A stretch of 40,439 bases of DNA, from assembly GCA_023269735.1 (NCBI GenBank), contig JAGDWA010000126.1, forward strand, positions 1-40,439, given 5' to 3'. The notes under the pieces were generated by a model, which saw only the letters and a program-made list of their open reading frames with translations, was not told the DNA's origin and ran no database searches. This document shows positions 23,817 through 35,164 of the stretch, piece by piece. A program made the translations under genes and the position numbers. The DNA is from Thermofilum sp. (GTDB lineage: Archaea > Thermoproteota > Thermoprotei > Thermofilales > Thermofilaceae). Positions within the stretch are counted from its first letter, which is position 1. Each line of letters starts with the position of its first letter.

Positions 23817-26291
23817 ATGACGAAGGATAAGGCGACCGCGTTGATATTGTGGTTCGAGGAGCTGACCAAGGACGACGTCCCGCTCGTCGGCGGGAAGAAC
23901 GCGAACCTCGGCGAGATGCTCCGGGCTGGGATACCGGTTCCGCCTGGCTTCGCCGTTACGGCATATGCCTACAGGAAGTTCATCGAGGAGACCGGGATCA
24001 AGGAGAAGATCTACAAGATACTGAGGGAGCGCGTCAAGCCGGGGGCCTCCGCGCCCGAGGACTACATCGAGGCGAGCCGCGAGATCCGCGAGCTGATAGA
24101 GAGGACCCCTATGCCCAAGGAGATCGAGGAGGCCATACGCGCCGCGTATAGGGAGCTCTGCAGGAGGGTCGGCAAGGCCGAGGAGTTCGTCGCCGTGCGC
24201 AGCAGCGCGACTGCTGAGGACCTGCCCGACGCCAGCTTCGCCGGGCAACAGGAGACGTACCTCAACGTCAGGGGCGAGAACGAGGTGGTCGAGAAGGTCA
24301 AGAAGTGCTGGTCCAGCCTCTTCACTCCGAGGGCGATATTCTATAGGGAGAGCAAAGGCTTCGAGCACGAGAGGGTGCTCATAAGCGTCGCAGTGCAGAA
24401 GATGGTCAACTCGAGGTCCGCTGGTGTGATGTTCACGATACACCCCGTCACCGGCGAGAAGGACAAGATCGTGATAGAGGGGTCGTGGGGGCTCGGAGAG
24501 GCGGTGGTGGCTGGCAAGGTGACACCCGACGAGTGGGTTGTCGACAAGAGCACGCTGAACATAATCGAGAGGAGGATCTCGCAGAAGACCATAGAGATCG
24601 TTAGGGACCCTGCGACGGGGCGCAACGTAGAGAAGGAGGTGGAGCCCCAGAGGAGGGAGGCCCCGAGCCTCAGCGACGACGAGGTCCGCAGGCTGGCTGA
24701 GCTGGGCGTAGCCATCGAGAAGCACTACGGCAGGGCCATGGACATCGAGTGGGCTGTCGACAGGGATCTGCCCTTCCCCGACAACGTCTTCATCGTGCAG
24801 GCTAGGCCGGAGACCGTCTGGAGCGTGAAGGCAGCCGAGGCCAAGCCGGCCGAGGCGAAGGTGAGCCTCGCCCAGGCCAAGCCGGTGGTCAAAGGCCTGC
24901 CCGCCAGCCCCGGCGTCGCCTATGGCGTCGCCAAAGTCTGCCTGACCCTCGAGGACGCCAAGAAGCTGATGCAGAAGGGCGACATCCTCGTGACGAGGAT
25001 GACGGACCCAGACTGGGTGCCGTACATGCGGTTGGCGGCGGCGATCGTCACCGACGAGGGCGGGATGACGGCCCACGCTGCAATCGTCAGCCGCGAGCTC
25101 GGCATCCCCTGCATCGTCGGCACTAGGGAGGCTACGAAGGCCATGAGGACGGGGCAGGCGTATACCGTTGACGCGCGCTCCGGCGTCGTTTACGAGGGCT
25201 ACGTGGAGGAGCTGCTCGGCAAGAAGGAGGAGAAGCCGGCCGCTGCCGCGCCCATGGAGATTGTGCTCAAGCCCGTGACTGCCACCAAGATCTACATGAA
25301 CCTCGGCGTGCCCGACAAGATCTACGAGTACAAGAACCTGCCCTTCGACGGCATCGGCCTGATGAGGGTGGAGTTCATAATGGCCAGCTGGGTGAAGGAG
25401 CACCCGCTCTACCTGCTGGAGACGGGCAGGGGCGACATCCTCGTCGACAGGATGGCTGAGGGCATCGCTATGGTGGCGAGGGAGATCTACCCGAGGCCCG
25501 TCGTCGTCAGGTTCAGCGATTTCAAGACCAACGAGTACAGGCAGCTGACCGGGGGCGAGAAGTACGAGCCCCACGAGGACAACCCGATGCTTGGCTGGCG
25601 CGGGGTGAGCAGGTACATCAGCCCGCAGTACGAGAAGGCGTTCAGGCTGGAGGTGCGTGCCATCAAGAGGGTGCGCGATGAGATGGGCCTCAGCAACGTG
25701 TGGGTCATGGCGCCTTTCGTGAGGACGCTGTGGGAGGCCGAGAGGTTCATCAAGCTCCTGGCGGAGGAGGGTCTCGAGAGCAGCAGGGACTTCAAGATCT
25801 GGGCGATGGCCGAGGTTCCCAGCGTGATCTTCCTCGCTGAGGAGTTCTCCAGGTACTTCGACGGGTTCAGCATCGGCAGCAACGACCTCACGCAGCTGAC
25901 GCTGGGCACCGACAGGGACAGCGCGATACTGCCGAAGATAGACCCGAGGTACTTCGACGAGAGGGATCCCGCGGTCAAGACCGCCATAGCGATGCTGATC
26001 GAGAAGGCCCACAACTCGCCTTACGGGTACAGGACGGTGAGCATTTGCGGCCAGGCCCCCTCCGTGTACCCAGAGTTCACCGAGTTCCTGGTGAGGCTCG
26101 GCATCGACAGCGTCAGCGTGAACCCTGATGTGGTGGAGAGGACGAGGGAGCTGGTCGCGTCGATCGAGCGGAGGATCCTCCTCGAGCGGATGCTGGGCAT
26201 CGAGAGGTACGACGAGGAGCTCGGCTGGCCGATGCGTAGGAGGCGCAAGGGGCTGCCAGACGTGTGGGCCAGGCGCGCGGACGAGGTCTAA
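23817..26291 (+). CDS. ppsA: Phosphoenolpyruvate synthase
   Basis: [68 protein letters not shown]. Confidence 0.96.
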   Translation: MTKDKATALILWFEELTKDDVPLVGGKNANLGEMLRAGIPVPPGFAVTAYAYRKFIEETGIKEKIYKILRERVKPGASAPEDYIEASREIRELIERTPMPKEIEEAIRAAYRELCRRVGKAEEFVAVRSSATAEDLPDASFAGQQETYLNVRGENEVVEKVKKCWSSLFTPRAIFYRESKGFEHERVLISVAVQKMVNSRSAGVMFTIHPVTGEKDKIVIEGSWGLGEAVVAGKVTPDEWVVDKSTLNIIERRISQKTIEIVRDPATGRNVEKEVEPQRREAPSLSDDEVRRLAELGVAIEKHYGRAMDIEWAVDRDLPFPDNVFIVQARPETVWSVKAAEAKPAEAKVSLAQAKPVVKGLPASPGVAYGVAKVCLTLEDAKKLMQKGDILVTRMTDPDWVPYMRLAAAIVTDEGGMTAHAAIVSRELGIPCIVGTREATKAMRTGQAYTVDARSGVVYEGYVEELLGKKEEKPAAAAPMEIVLKPVTATKIYMNLGVPDKIYEYKNLPFDGIGLMRVEFIMASWVKEHPLYLLETGRGDILVDRMAEGIAMVAREIYPRPVVVRFSDFKTNEYRQLTGGEKYEPHEDNPMLGWRGVSRYISPQYEKAFRLEVRAIKRVRDEMGLSNVWVMAPFVRTLWEAERFIKLLAEEGLESSRDFKIWAMAEVPSVIFLAEEFSRYFDGFSIGSNDLTQLTLGTDRDSAILPKIDPRYFDERDPAVKTAIAMLIEKAHNSPYGYRTVSICGQAPSVYPEFTEFLVRLGIDSVSVNPDVVERTRELVASIERRILLERMLGIERYDEELGWPMRRRRKGLPDVWARRADEV

Positions 26292-26343
26292 CGGTACTGG
26301 GGCCCCCAGCACCTCTTTCCATCCTGTTTCTCCAACGGAAATG

Positions 26344-26351
26344 CTTAAATA
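26344..26351 (+). promoter_or_regulatory. TATA-like element of the RNAP operon (rpoH-B-A1-A2)
   Basis: CTTAAATA 26 bp upstream of ATG 26377. Confidence 0.65.
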
Positions 26352-26376
26352 GGGTATCGAGGCTCTCGCCGGAGCT

Positions 26377-26622
26377 ATGGGCGCTCGAGAGGTCAACATT
26401 CTAGAGCACGAGCTAGTGCCCCAGCACGTCCTCCTGAGCAAGGAGGAGGCAGCCAGGCTCCTCAAGAGGATGGGCATCTCGAAGCGCCAGCTCCCGTGGA
26501 TCTTCTCGTCCGACCCCGTCGCTAAGGCCATAGGCGCCAAGCCCGGCGACGTGGTCATGGTCGTGAGGAGGAGCCCCACGGCCGGCGTATCGGTGGCCTT
26601 CAGGGTCGTGGTGAGGGGGTAG
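26377..26622 (+). CDS. rpoH: RNA polymerase subunit H (Rpb5)
   Basis: LEHELVPQHVLLSKEEAARLLKRMGISKRQLPWIFSSDPVAKAIGAKPGDVV. Confidence 0.95.
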   Translation: MGAREVNILEHELVPQHVLLSKEEAARLLKRMGISKRQLPWIFSSDPVAKAIGAKPGDVVMVVRRSPTAGVSVAFRVVVRG

Positions 26623-26624
26623 CC

Positions 26625-29600
26625 TTGGGAGGCGAATGGAAGTACGGCAAGGACGATGCGTGGGTCCTGATAGAGAAGTTCATCGAGGAGCACGGGCTCG
26701 TCCGTCAGCACCTGGACTCCTACAACGCCTTCGTGGAGAAGACCCTTCAGGAGGTAGTCGACGAGGTGGGCGCGGTAGAGTCGGGGATACCGGGGCTCAA
26801 GGTGGTTCTCGGCAGGATCCAGGTGGGCAACCCCCGCGTGAAGGAGGCTGACGGCTCTGAGAGCCCCATCCTACCCATGGAGGCGCGCTTGAGGAACTTG
26901 ACGTACGCGGCGCCGCTGTTCCTAGAGATGGCGCTGGTCGAGGAGGGCGAGGAGAAGGATCGGGCGACCGTGTACATCGGCGACCTGCCGATAATGGTCA
27001 AGTCGGTGAAGTGCCCTCTATCCAGGATGACTGCGGAGGAGCAGGTCAAGGTGGGGGAGGACCCCAAGGACCCCGGCGGCTACTTCATCGTGAACGGGTC
27101 GGAGAGAGTGCTGATCATCCAGGAGGATCTCGCCGTGAACAGAGTGCTGGTCGATTACGGGCCCAGCGGGAGCTCCGTGACGCACGTGGCGAAGGTGTTC
27201 TCTTCCACTGCGTCCTACAGGATCCCGGTCACCGTGGAGAGGACGAAGGACGGGCAGATCTACGTGAGCTTCCCCTCTGTCCCCTCGAGGATCCCGCTCG
27301 TGGTGATGATGAGGGCCCTCGGCCTCGAGAGCGACAGGGACATCGTCAACGCGATCACCAACGACCCTGAGATACTCAGCGAGCTCTACCCAACCCTACT
27401 GGAGCAGAGCCGCATCGCGATGAGCGTCGAGGAGGCTCTCGACTACATAGGGGCCCGAGTCGCAGTGGGCCAGCCGAAGAGCGTCAGGCTGGAGAGGGCG
27501 CAGCAGGTTCTGGACCAGTACTTCCTCCCCCACATAGGCACGAAGCCGGAGAGCAGGATCGAGAAGGCCTACTTCCTCGGCCAGATGGTGGAGCGGCTGC
27601 TCGAGCTCGTGATCGGTCGCCGCACGCCGGACGACAAGGACCACCTTGCCAACAAGCGCTTCAAGCTGGCCGGGGACTTGATGGCGAGCGTCTTCCGCCA
27701 AGCCTTCAAGCAGTTCGCCAAGGACCTGGCCTACCAGCTCGAGAAGAGCAGGAGCAAGAGCCGGGAGGTGAACCTCCTCACGCTGGCGCGCGCAGACGTG
27801 ATCACTGACAAGCTGAGGAGCGCGCTAGCTACCGGCAACTGGCCAGGGGGGCGCACCGGCGTGAGCCAGATCCTCGATAGGACCAACTTCCTATCGACGG
27901 TCAGCCATCTTAGGAGGGTCGTCTCGCCGCTCAGCCGCACCCAGCCGCACTTCGAGGCCCGCGAGCTCCACGCCACGCAGTGGGGCATGCTGTGCCCCGT
28001 CGAGAGCCCCGAGGGGCAGAACTGCGGGCTCGTGAAGAACCTCGCGCTCCTTGCCACGATATCGATGGGCATCGACGAAGCCCACGTCCGCGACCTGCTC
28101 ATCAGCAGGCTGGGCGTGGTGCCGATAAGGGAGGCGAGGGAGAGGGGCCTGACGGGGACGAAGGTATACGTCAACATGAAGCTGGTCGGCATCCACGAGG
28201 ACGGCGATGCGCTAGTGAAGGTCCTCCGCGAGCTCAGGAGGCAAGGTAAGATCCACCACGAGGTGAACGTTGTGCGCTACAAGACCGAGAAGCTCGACGA
28301 AGTGTACATCAACTGCGATAGGGGCAGGATCCGCAGGCCGCTGCTCGTAGTCGAGAACGGCAAGCTGAGGCTGAGGAGGGAGCACGTCGAGAAGCTGAGG
28401 AGCGGCGAGTGGAGCTGGAGCGACCTGGTCAGGAACGGGATAGTCGAGTACCTAGACGCTGAGGAGGAAGAGAACGCGCTGATAGCGACCACTCCCGAGG
28501 AGGTGACCGAGGAGACCACGCACCTCGAGATCTCTCCGGCCGCCATACTGGGCGTTGTGGCCTCCGTGATACCGTACCCCGAGTTCAACCAATCGCCCCG
28601 CAACAGCTACGAGGCTGCGATGGCTAAGCAGGCGCTAGGCTTCTCGACCGCGAACTTCCTGAACAGGATGGACCCGCGCATGCACCTGCTCCACTACCCC
28701 CAGAAGGCGCTGGTGCGCACGAGGGTCTTCGACCTTCTGGATCTCGACGACAGGCCCTTCGGGCAGAACATGGTGGTGGCGGTCCTGACGGGCGGGGGCT
28801 ACAACATCCAGGACGCGCTGGTGATAAACAAGGCCGCCATCGAGCGTGGTCTTGCCCGCTCGACGTTCTTCAGGACGTACGAGACCGTCGAGATGAAGTA
28901 CGCTGGTGGGCAGGAGGACAGGATCGAGGTTCCCCCCGAGGACGTGATGGGCTACCGGTCCAGAGAGGCGTACGTCAAGCTCGACCCGAGGGACGGGATC
29001 GCCTTCCCCGAGACCGAGGTGAGGGGCGGAGAGGTGATAATCGGCAAGACGAGCCCGCCTCGGTTCATCAGCAGCTTCTTCGAGTACAGAGCCGGGACCC
29101 GCAGGAGGGACACCTCGGTCAGCATTAGGCCCAGCGAGTCGGGCATCGTGGACAGGGTGGTGATAGCGGAGGACGCCGACGGGAACAAGCTGGTCAAGGT
29201 CCGGGTGAGGGACCCGAGGATCCCCGAGCTCGGCGACAAGTTCGCGTCGCGCCACGGCCAGAAGGGGGTCATCGGCCTGATCCTCCCCGCCGAAGACATG
29301 CCCTTCACGGAGGACGGGATCGTCCCCGACGTGCTGATCAACCCGCACGCGATCCCGTCGAGGATGACGGTGGGCCAGCTGCTCGAGTCGATAGCGGGGA
29401 AGGTGGCGGCCCTGACGGGGCACTACGTCGATGCGACGGCCTTCGAGGGGACGCCCGAGCAGCAGCTGAGGGAGATGCTGCACAAGCTGGGCTTCAGGAG
29501 CGACGGGAAGGAGGTCCTGTACAGCGGCATAACCGGCGAGAGGCTAGAGGCCGAGGTCTTCATCGGCGTCGTTTATTACCAGAAGCTGCACCACATGGTG

Positions 29601-29978
29601 GAGGACAAGATCCACGCGAGGGCGCGCGGTCGCGTCCAGATCCTCACCAGGCAGCCCACCGAAGGTAGGGCTAGGGAGGGGGGCCTGAGGTTCGGGGAGA
29701 TGGAGAAGGACTGCCTGGTGGGGCACGGGGCGTCGCTGCTACTGAGGGAGAGGCTCTTCGAGTCGTCCGATAAGACCGTGATCTTCGTATGCAGCAACTG
29801 CGGCTTCGTGGGGTGGTACGACTCGAGAAAGAACGAGCCCGTGTGCCCAGTCTGCAGGGACAAGGGCGACCTGTACCCAGTCTACGTGTCTTACGCCTTC
29901 AAGCTGCTGCTCCAGGAGCTGATGAGCCTGGGCATCGCCCCTAGGATCGTCCTGAAGGACAAGGTGGAGGTGGTGTAG
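26625..29978 (+). CDS. rpoB: RNA polymerase subunit B (undivided)
   Basis: [57 protein letters not shown] start predicted. Confidence 0.97.
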   Translation: MGGEWKYGKDDAWVLIEKFIEEHGLVRQHLDSYNAFVEKTLQEVVDEVGAVESGIPGLKVVLGRIQVGNPRVKEADGSESPILPMEARLRNLTYAAPLFLEMALVEEGEEKDRATVYIGDLPIMVKSVKCPLSRMTAEEQVKVGEDPKDPGGYFIVNGSERVLIIQEDLAVNRVLVDYGPSGSSVTHVAKVFSSTASYRIPVTVERTKDGQIYVSFPSVPSRIPLVVMMRALGLESDRDIVNAITNDPEILSELYPTLLEQSRIAMSVEEALDYIGARVAVGQPKSVRLERAQQVLDQYFLPHIGTKPESRIEKAYFLGQMVERLLELVIGRRTPDDKDHLANKRFKLAGDLMASVFRQAFKQFAKDLAYQLEKSRSKSREVNLLTLARADVITDKLRSALATGNWPGGRTGVSQILDRTNFLSTVSHLRRVVSPLSRTQPHFEARELHATQWGMLCPVESPEGQNCGLVKNLALLATISMGIDEAHVRDLLISRLGVVPIREARERGLTGTKVYVNMKLVGIHEDGDALVKVLRELRRQGKIHHEVNVVRYKTEKLDEVYINCDRGRIRRPLLVVENGKLRLRREHVEKLRSGEWSWSDLVRNGIVEYLDAEEEENALIATTPEEVTEETTHLEISPAAILGVVASVIPYPEFNQSPRNSYEAAMAKQALGFSTANFLNRMDPRMHLLHYPQKALVRTRVFDLLDLDDRPFGQNMVVAVLTGGGYNIQDALVINKAAIERGLARSTFFRTYETVEMKYAGGQEDRIEVPPEDVMGYRSREAYVKLDPRDGIAFPETEVRGGEVIIGKTSPPRFISSFFEYRAGTRRRDTSVSIRPSESGIVDRVVIAEDADGNKLVKVRVRDPRIPELGDKFASRHGQKGVIGLILPAEDMPFTEDGIVPDVLINPHAIPSRMTVGQLLESIAGKVAALTGHYVDATAFEGTPEQQLREMLHKLGFRSDGKEVLYSGITGERLEAEVFIGVVYYQKLHHMVEDKIHARARGRVQILTRQPTEGRAREGGLRFGEMEKDCLVGHGASLLLRERLFESSDKTVIFVCSNCGFVGWYDSRKNEPVCPVCRDKGDLYPVYVSYAFKLLLQELMSLGIAPRIVLKDKVEVV

Positions 29979-29979
29979 C

Positions 29980-32646
29980 ATGTCGGCTCTCCAGTTCGAG
30001 GAGACGAAGACCATCGGGGCGATAAAGTTCGGTGTGCTGTCGCCAGACCTCATCAGGACCTACTCGGTCACCCAGATCGTGATACCGGAGACGTACGATG
30101 AGGAGGGGATACCGATCAGGGGCGGACCGATGGACCGCAGGCTCGGGACCGTCGAGCCCGGGGTCCGCTGCGAAACGTGCGGCAACTTCATCAGCCTATG
30201 TCCCGGCCACTTCGGCCACATCGAGCTGGCTCGGCCGGTGGTCCACCCGCTCTTCGCCAAGCACATCTACCTCCTGCTGAGGGCTACGTGCAGGGTCTGC
30301 GGTAGGCTGATGCTGCCCCAGGAGGAGATCGAGAGGGCGAGGAGGCGCGCGAAGCGGCTCGAGGAGCGCTGGCCCTTGCTCAAGTACAAGTTCGGGGAAA
30401 GCGTAGCCAAGAAGGCCGCCAAGAACACCGCGTGCCCCCACTGCCAGGCCCAGCAGTACAAGATCCGGTTCGAGAAGCCGTACACGTTCTACGAGGAGAG
30501 GGAGGGGGGCTCGGCGATGCTGAGGCCGACGGAGATACGCGACAGGCTGGAGAGGATACCCAACGAGGACCTCGAGGCGCTGGGCCTCGACCCCCACAGC
30601 GCCAGGCCCGAGTGGATGGTGCTCACAGTGCTCCCGGTCCCCCCCATCACCGTGAGGCCGACGATAACGCTGGAGTCCGGGATGAGGTCTGAGGACGACA
30701 TCACGCACAAGCTGGTCGACCTCCTGAGGATCAACCAGAGGCTCAAGGAGAGCATAGAGGAGGGTGCCCCCCAGCTGGTGATAGACGACCTGTGGAGCCT
30801 CCTCCAGTACCACGTGGCGACCCTGTTCGACAACGAGCTCCCCGGCATACCGCCAGCGAGGCACAGGTCAGGCAGGCCGTTGAGGACCCTGGCTCAGAGG
30901 CTCAGGGGCAAGGAGGGGCGCTTCAGGGGCAGCCTTGCAGGGAAGCGCGTGGACTTCTCGGCGCGCACGGTGATCTCCCCCGACCCCAAGCTCAGCATAG
31001 ACGAGGTGGGCGTGCCCCTGGACGTGGCCAAGGTGCTCGTGGTGCCGGAGAGGGTTACGCCCTGGAACCTAGAGGAGATGAAGGAGCTCGTGAAGAGGGG
31101 CCCGCTCGAGTACCCGGGTGCCAACTACATCGTGAGGCCCGACGGCGGCAGGATAGACCTCCGCTTCGTCAAGGATAGGGACGCTCTCGCTGAGACGCTG
31201 AAGCCCGGCTACATAGTCGAGAGGCACCTGAGGGACGGCGACATCGTCCTCTTCAACAGGCAGCCCTCGCTGCACCGGATGTCGGTCATGGCGCATAAGG
31301 TCAAGGTTCTACCTTACAAGACGTTCAGGCTCAACCTGCTCGTCTGCCCGCCGTACAACGCCGACTTCGACGGCGACGAGATGAACCTCCACGCCCCCCA
31401 GAGCGAGGAGGCGCGCGCGGAGGCCCTCACGTTGATGCTCGTCCACGAGCAGATACTCTCGCCGCGCTACGGCGCCCCGATAATCGGCGGGCTCCACGAC
31501 TACGTGACGGGTGCTTACCTGCTCACCAGAAAGGGGACGATCCTAGATAAGAAGAGGGCGGCGCTCCTGCTGCTAGAGGCTGGCTTCGAGGGGCCCATGC
31601 CGGAGCCGGCGATACTGAAGCCGGGGCCCTACTGGACCGGGAAGCAGCTGGTTAGCGCGGTTCTGGATAAAAGCTTCAGCTTCGAGGGCAAGGCCTCCGT
31701 CTGCCGCAAGTGCGAAGTATGCCTCAGGGAGCTCTGCCCCTACGACGCCTACGTGGTGGTCAGGAGCGGCGAGCTTCTGGTGGGGGCCCTCGACAAGAAC
31801 ACCGTTGCTTCGCAGGTTCCGCACACGCTGCTCCATGAGTACGTGAGGAAGCTCGGCAACGAGAGGGGCAGGGAGCTGCTGGACGGACTCTACAAGGCGT
31901 TCATACTCTACCTCGACCTCTACGGCTTCACCATGGGGATCGACAGCCTCGACATCCCGCCCGAGGTGACGAAGGAGGTCGGGTCGATAATGAGCGCCGC
32001 GGAGGCCGAGGTAGAGAAGCTGATCGCGATGGCAGCGAGGGGCGAGCTGGAGCCGCTCCCCGGCAGGACGCTCGAGGACACGCTGGAGCAGAGGATAATG
32101 GAGGTGCTCTCGAGGGCAAGGGACAGGGCCGGCGAGCTGGCAAGCAGGTACGTTGGGATGCTCAAGGAGGCGGTGATCATGGCCAGGACGGGCGCTAGGG
32201 CCAACATGCTGAACATCACACAGATGGTGGCGATGCTGGGCCAGCAGTCGCTGAGAGGCGAGCGCATCAAGAGGGGCTTTACCGGCAGGGTTCTGCCCCA
32301 CTTCAAGTGGGGTGACGTGGGTCCGCGCGCGAGGGGCTTCGTGTACTCCTCGTTCAGGGGTGGCTTGAAGCCCACCGAGTTCTTCTTCCACGCGATGGCG
32401 GGGAGGGAGGGCTTGGTCGACACGGCGGTCAGGACGGCGCAGAGCGGCTACATGTACAGGAGGCTCGCCAACGCTCTCCAGGACCTCTACGTGGCCTACG
32501 ATGGCAGCGTGAGGACCTCGGAGGGCTTCGTCGTCCAGTTCAGGTACGGGGAGGACGGCGTTGACCCAGCGAAGAGCGACCACGGGGCGGCGGTCAACGT
32601 GGACGACATCATCCGCGAGGTGCTCGCGAGGAGGTCGGGTGGTTGA
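29980..32646 (+). CDS. rpoA1: RNA polymerase subunit A'
   Basis: [12 protein letters not shown] catalytic motif, [15 protein letters not shown]. Confidence 0.97.
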   Translation: MSALQFEETKTIGAIKFGVLSPDLIRTYSVTQIVIPETYDEEGIPIRGGPMDRRLGTVEPGVRCETCGNFISLCPGHFGHIELARPVVHPLFAKHIYLLLRATCRVCGRLMLPQEEIERARRRAKRLEERWPLLKYKFGESVAKKAAKNTACPHCQAQQYKIRFEKPYTFYEEREGGSAMLRPTEIRDRLERIPNEDLEALGLDPHSARPEWMVLTVLPVPPITVRPTITLESGMRSEDDITHKLVDLLRINQRLKESIEEGAPQLVIDDLWSLLQYHVATLFDNELPGIPPARHRSGRPLRTLAQRLRGKEGRFRGSLAGKRVDFSARTVISPDPKLSIDEVGVPLDVAKVLVVPERVTPWNLEEMKELVKRGPLEYPGANYIVRPDGGRIDLRFVKDRDALAETLKPGYIVERHLRDGDIVLFNRQPSLHRMSVMAHKVKVLPYKTFRLNLLVCPPYNADFDGDEMNLHAPQSEEARAEALTLMLVHEQILSPRYGAPIIGGLHDYVTGAYLLTRKGTILDKKRAALLLLEAGFEGPMPEPAILKPGPYWTGKQLVSAVLDKSFSFEGKASVCRKCEVCLRELCPYDAYVVVRSGELLVGALDKNTVASQVPHTLLHEYVRKLGNERGRELLDGLYKAFILYLDLYGFTMGIDSLDIPPEVTKEVGSIMSAAEAEVEKLIAMAARGELEPLPGRTLEDTLEQRIMEVLSRARDRAGELASRYVGMLKEAVIMARTGARANMLNITQMVAMLGQQSLRGERIKRGFTGRVLPHFKWGDVGPRARGFVYSSFRGGLKPTEFFFHAMAGREGLVDTAVRTAQSGYMYRRLANALQDLYVAYDGSVRTSEGFVVQFRYGEDGVDPAKSDHGAAVNVDDIIREVLARRSGG

Positions 32647-32647
32647 G

Positions 32648-33853
32648 ATGGAGGGGCGCGTAACTGAGCAGGTCGTGCGCGCGCTGCTGAAGCCGTACGT
32701 CCATGTGCTACCGCCGAGCCTGGCAGAGGAGATCGTGAGGAAGGTGGTGGCTGCAGGGCTCAGCGAGGATGAGGCGAGGGAGGTGGTCGAGGCGGCCGTC
32801 GCCGAGTACTTGAGGAACCTCGTCGAGCCGGGCGAGGCCGTGGGAATGGTGACAGCGCAGTCCATCGGCGAGCCGAGCACCCAGATGACCCTCAGGACGT
32901 TCCACTTCGCCGGAGTGAGGGAGCTCAACGTGACACTGGGCCTGCCGAGGCTGATCGAGATCGTGGACGCCAGGAAGACGGTCTCGACGCCGATCATGGA
33001 GGTGTACCTCGAGGGCGAGTACGCGAAGATCAGGGAGAAGGCGCTGCAGGTGGCGAGGGAGCTCGAGCTCACGACGATCGAGAACGTGGCGAGGGCGATA
33101 ACCATCGACTACGTCGACTACGCCATCGTGATCGAGCTGGACCCCGAGATGCTCGAGAACAGGGGGGTGGAGCCCCGCGACGTAGCGAAGGCGCTGAACA
33201 GGATCAAGGGCAAGAAGGGCAGCGTGGAGGTGGAGGGGCTTACGGTGGTCTACAGGACGGGCCTCGACGACGTCGCCAAGCTCAGGAAGACCTACGACAA
33301 GGTCCGGACGCTGAGGGTGAAGGGCGTGAAGGGCATCAAGCGGGCGGTTGTGCGCTACGACGAGAAGCTCGGGGAATACAAGATAGTGACGGAGGGCTCG
33401 AACCTCGTGGCGGCGCTGAGCATCGAGGGGGTGGACTACCGCAGGACCGTGAGCAACAACATCCACGAGATAGCGGAGGTGCTGGGGATAGAGGCCGCCA
33501 GGGCGATGATCATCAGGGAGATGAAGAGGGTCCTGGACGAGCAGGGCCTGGACGTCGACGTGAGGCACATAATGCTGGTCGCTGACGCGATGACCTTCAA
33601 CGGCAGGGTGAGGCAGGTTGGCAGGCATGGGGTGGCTGGGGAGAAGCCCAGCGCCCTGGCGAGGGCCGCCTTCGAGGTCACGGTGAAGCACCTGGTGGAC
33701 GCGGCGGTGAGGGGGGAGGTGGACGAGCTGAAGGGCGTCGTGGAGAACGTCGTGGTGGGCTCCCGCATAGTGCCCGTGGGGACGGGAATCGTCAGGCTGC
33801 TGATGCAGTACCCTGGGCTAGAAACCGTTGCGGAGGGGGCAGGGTCAACGTAA
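32648..33853 (+). CDS. rpoA2: RNA polymerase subunit A''
   Basis: GEAVGMVTAQSIGEPSTQMTLRTFHFAG, trigger-loop region; ATG 32648. Confidence 0.96.
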   Translation: MEGRVTEQVVRALLKPYVHVLPPSLAEEIVRKVVAAGLSEDEAREVVEAAVAEYLRNLVEPGEAVGMVTAQSIGEPSTQMTLRTFHFAGVRELNVTLGLPRLIEIVDARKTVSTPIMEVYLEGEYAKIREKALQVARELELTTIENVARAITIDYVDYAIVIELDPEMLENRGVEPRDVAKALNRIKGKKGSVEVEGLTVVYRTGLDDVAKLRKTYDKVRTLRVKGVKGIKRAVVRYDEKLGEYKIVTEGSNLVAALSIEGVDYRRTVSNNIHEIAEVLGIEAARAMIIREMKRVLDEQGLDVDVRHIMLVADAMTFNGRVRQVGRHGVAGEKPSALARAAFEVTVKHLVDAAVRGEVDELKGVVENVVVGSRIVPVGTGIVRLLMQYPGLETVAEGAGST

Positions 33854-33928
33854 GGGGGCCGGCAAGCTTTAAAACGTGAAGCACGAAGGGCTCACAGCAA
33901 GCCTCGACGAGGTGAAGGTGGCTAGCAC

Positions 33929-34228
33929 ATGGACGTCGTGAGGGAGATCCAGACTGCTGTGGCGACGGGGAAGGTGGTCCTAGGCTCGAAGGAGACGATC
34001 AAGGCGGTCGTGAACGGGGAGGCGAAGCTCGTGATTATCGCGTCCAACGCCCCCGAGAGAATCCGGAGGGACATCGAGAGGTACTGCAGCATCGCCGGCA
34101 CGCCGATCTACCGCTTCCCTGGCACCTCATGGGACTTGGGCGCAGTGTGCAACAGGCCGTTCATGGTCGCTGCGATGGCGGTCATAGACCCCGGCGAGAG
34201 CGGGATCCTGGAGGTCGCGAAGGTGTGA
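33929..34228 (+). CDS. rpl30e: Ribosomal protein eL30
   Basis: GKVVLGSKETIKAVVNGEAKLVIIASNAP. Confidence 0.95.
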   Translation: MDVVREIQTAVATGKVVLGSKETIKAVVNGEAKLVIIASNAPERIRRDIERYCSIAGTPIYRFPGTSWDLGAVCNRPFMVAAMAVIDPGESGILEVAKV

Positions 34229-34232
34229 GACC

Positions 34233-34664
34233 GTGACCACGATAAAGCTGACGGAGAGCGAGCTGCAGTACATCTCCCTCTTCGAGGCGCTGACGCAGGT
34301 GGAAGCCCTCGACTGCGTGAACGACGAGGAGAACGGGCGCGTGATATTCATAGTGAAGCGCGGGATGGCGGGCAGGGCGATAGGGAGCAAGGGATCCAAC
34401 GTGAAGCTCCTGAGGAAGCTCATCGGCAGGGACGTGGAGGTGGTGGAGATGGGCGATACGCTGGAGGAGCTGATCAGCGCAGCCCTCTTCCCGGTGAAGG
34501 TGCTTTCGGTCGAGATCCGGGAGGACGAGAACGGGGAGAAGGTGGCGATGGTCGAGGTTCCCCCCTCCCAGAAGGGCCTCGCCATCGGAAGGGGCGGCCG
34601 CAACGTCAAGAAGCTCAGGCTGCTAGCCAAGAGGTACTTCGGCGTCAACGTAGTCCTGAAGTGA
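34233..34664 (+). CDS. nusA: NusA-like KH-domain transcription factor
   Basis: KRGMAGRAIGSKGSNVKLLRKLIGRDVEVVE, QKGLAIGRGGRNVKKLRLLAKRYFGV. Confidence 0.93.
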   Translation: MTTIKLTESELQYISLFEALTQVEALDCVNDEENGRVIFIVKRGMAGRAIGSKGSNVKLLRKLIGRDVEVVEMGDTLEELISAALFPVKVLSVEIREDENGEKVAMVEVPPSQKGLAIGRGGRNVKKLRLLAKRYFGVNVVLK

Positions 34665-34671
34665 CGCAAAG

Positions 34672-34679
34672 GCTATAAG
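34672..34679 (+). promoter_or_regulatory. TATA-like element upstream of rps12
   Basis: GCTATAAG about 25 bp upstream of ATG 34704. Confidence 0.5.
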
Positions 34680-34703
34680 GGCGCTAACGGGGCGCCCTAC
34701 AGC

Positions 34704-35147
34704 ATGCCCGGCTCGAAGTCTCCGAAGGGGCTCTACGCCGCCAGGAAGCTGGTCAAGAAGCGGAAGAAGTTCAGGTGGAGCGATGCCGAGTACAAGAGGA
34801 GGATGCTGAGGCTGAGGGAGAGGTACGACCCGCTCGAGGGGGCTCCCATGGCTAGGGGGATAGTGCTGGAGAAGGTTGGGGTAGAGAGCAGGCAGCCGAA
34901 CAGCGCCGTGCGCAAGTGCGTCAGGGTTCAGCTGATAAAGAACGGGAAGGTCGTCACGGCCTTCGTGCCTGGCGACGGCGGGCTGCTGTTCATAAACGAG
35001 CACGACGAAGTCATCATAGAGCGCATAGGGGGGCCTGAGGGCAAAGCTTACGGCGACCTGCCGGGAGTGCGATTCAAGGTGATAAAGGTTAACGGCGTGC
35101 CCCTGAAGGAGCTCCTGCGGGGCAGGAAGCAGAAGCCGACAAGGTGA
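34704..35147 (+). CDS. rps12: Ribosomal protein uS12
   Basis: [43 protein letters not shown]. Confidence 0.96.
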   Translation: MPGSKSPKGLYAARKLVKKRKKFRWSDAEYKRRMLRLRERYDPLEGAPMARGIVLEKVGVESRQPNSAVRKCVRVQLIKNGKVVTAFVPGDGGLLFINEHDEVIIERIGGPEGKAYGDLPGVRFKVIKVNGVPLKELLRGRKQKPTR

Positions 35148-35164
35148 CGAGGTCGGCGTCGGCC

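Noticed and set aside
23739-26711. 990-aa antisense ORF opposite ppsA
   Set aside because: Sits entirely antisense to a clear PEP synthase; composition is R/L/H/P-rich shadow translation typical of high-GC codon bias.
31573-33105. 510-aa antisense ORF spanning rpoA1/rpoA2
   Set aside because: Shadow ORF; sense strand has catalytic RNAP motifs throughout.
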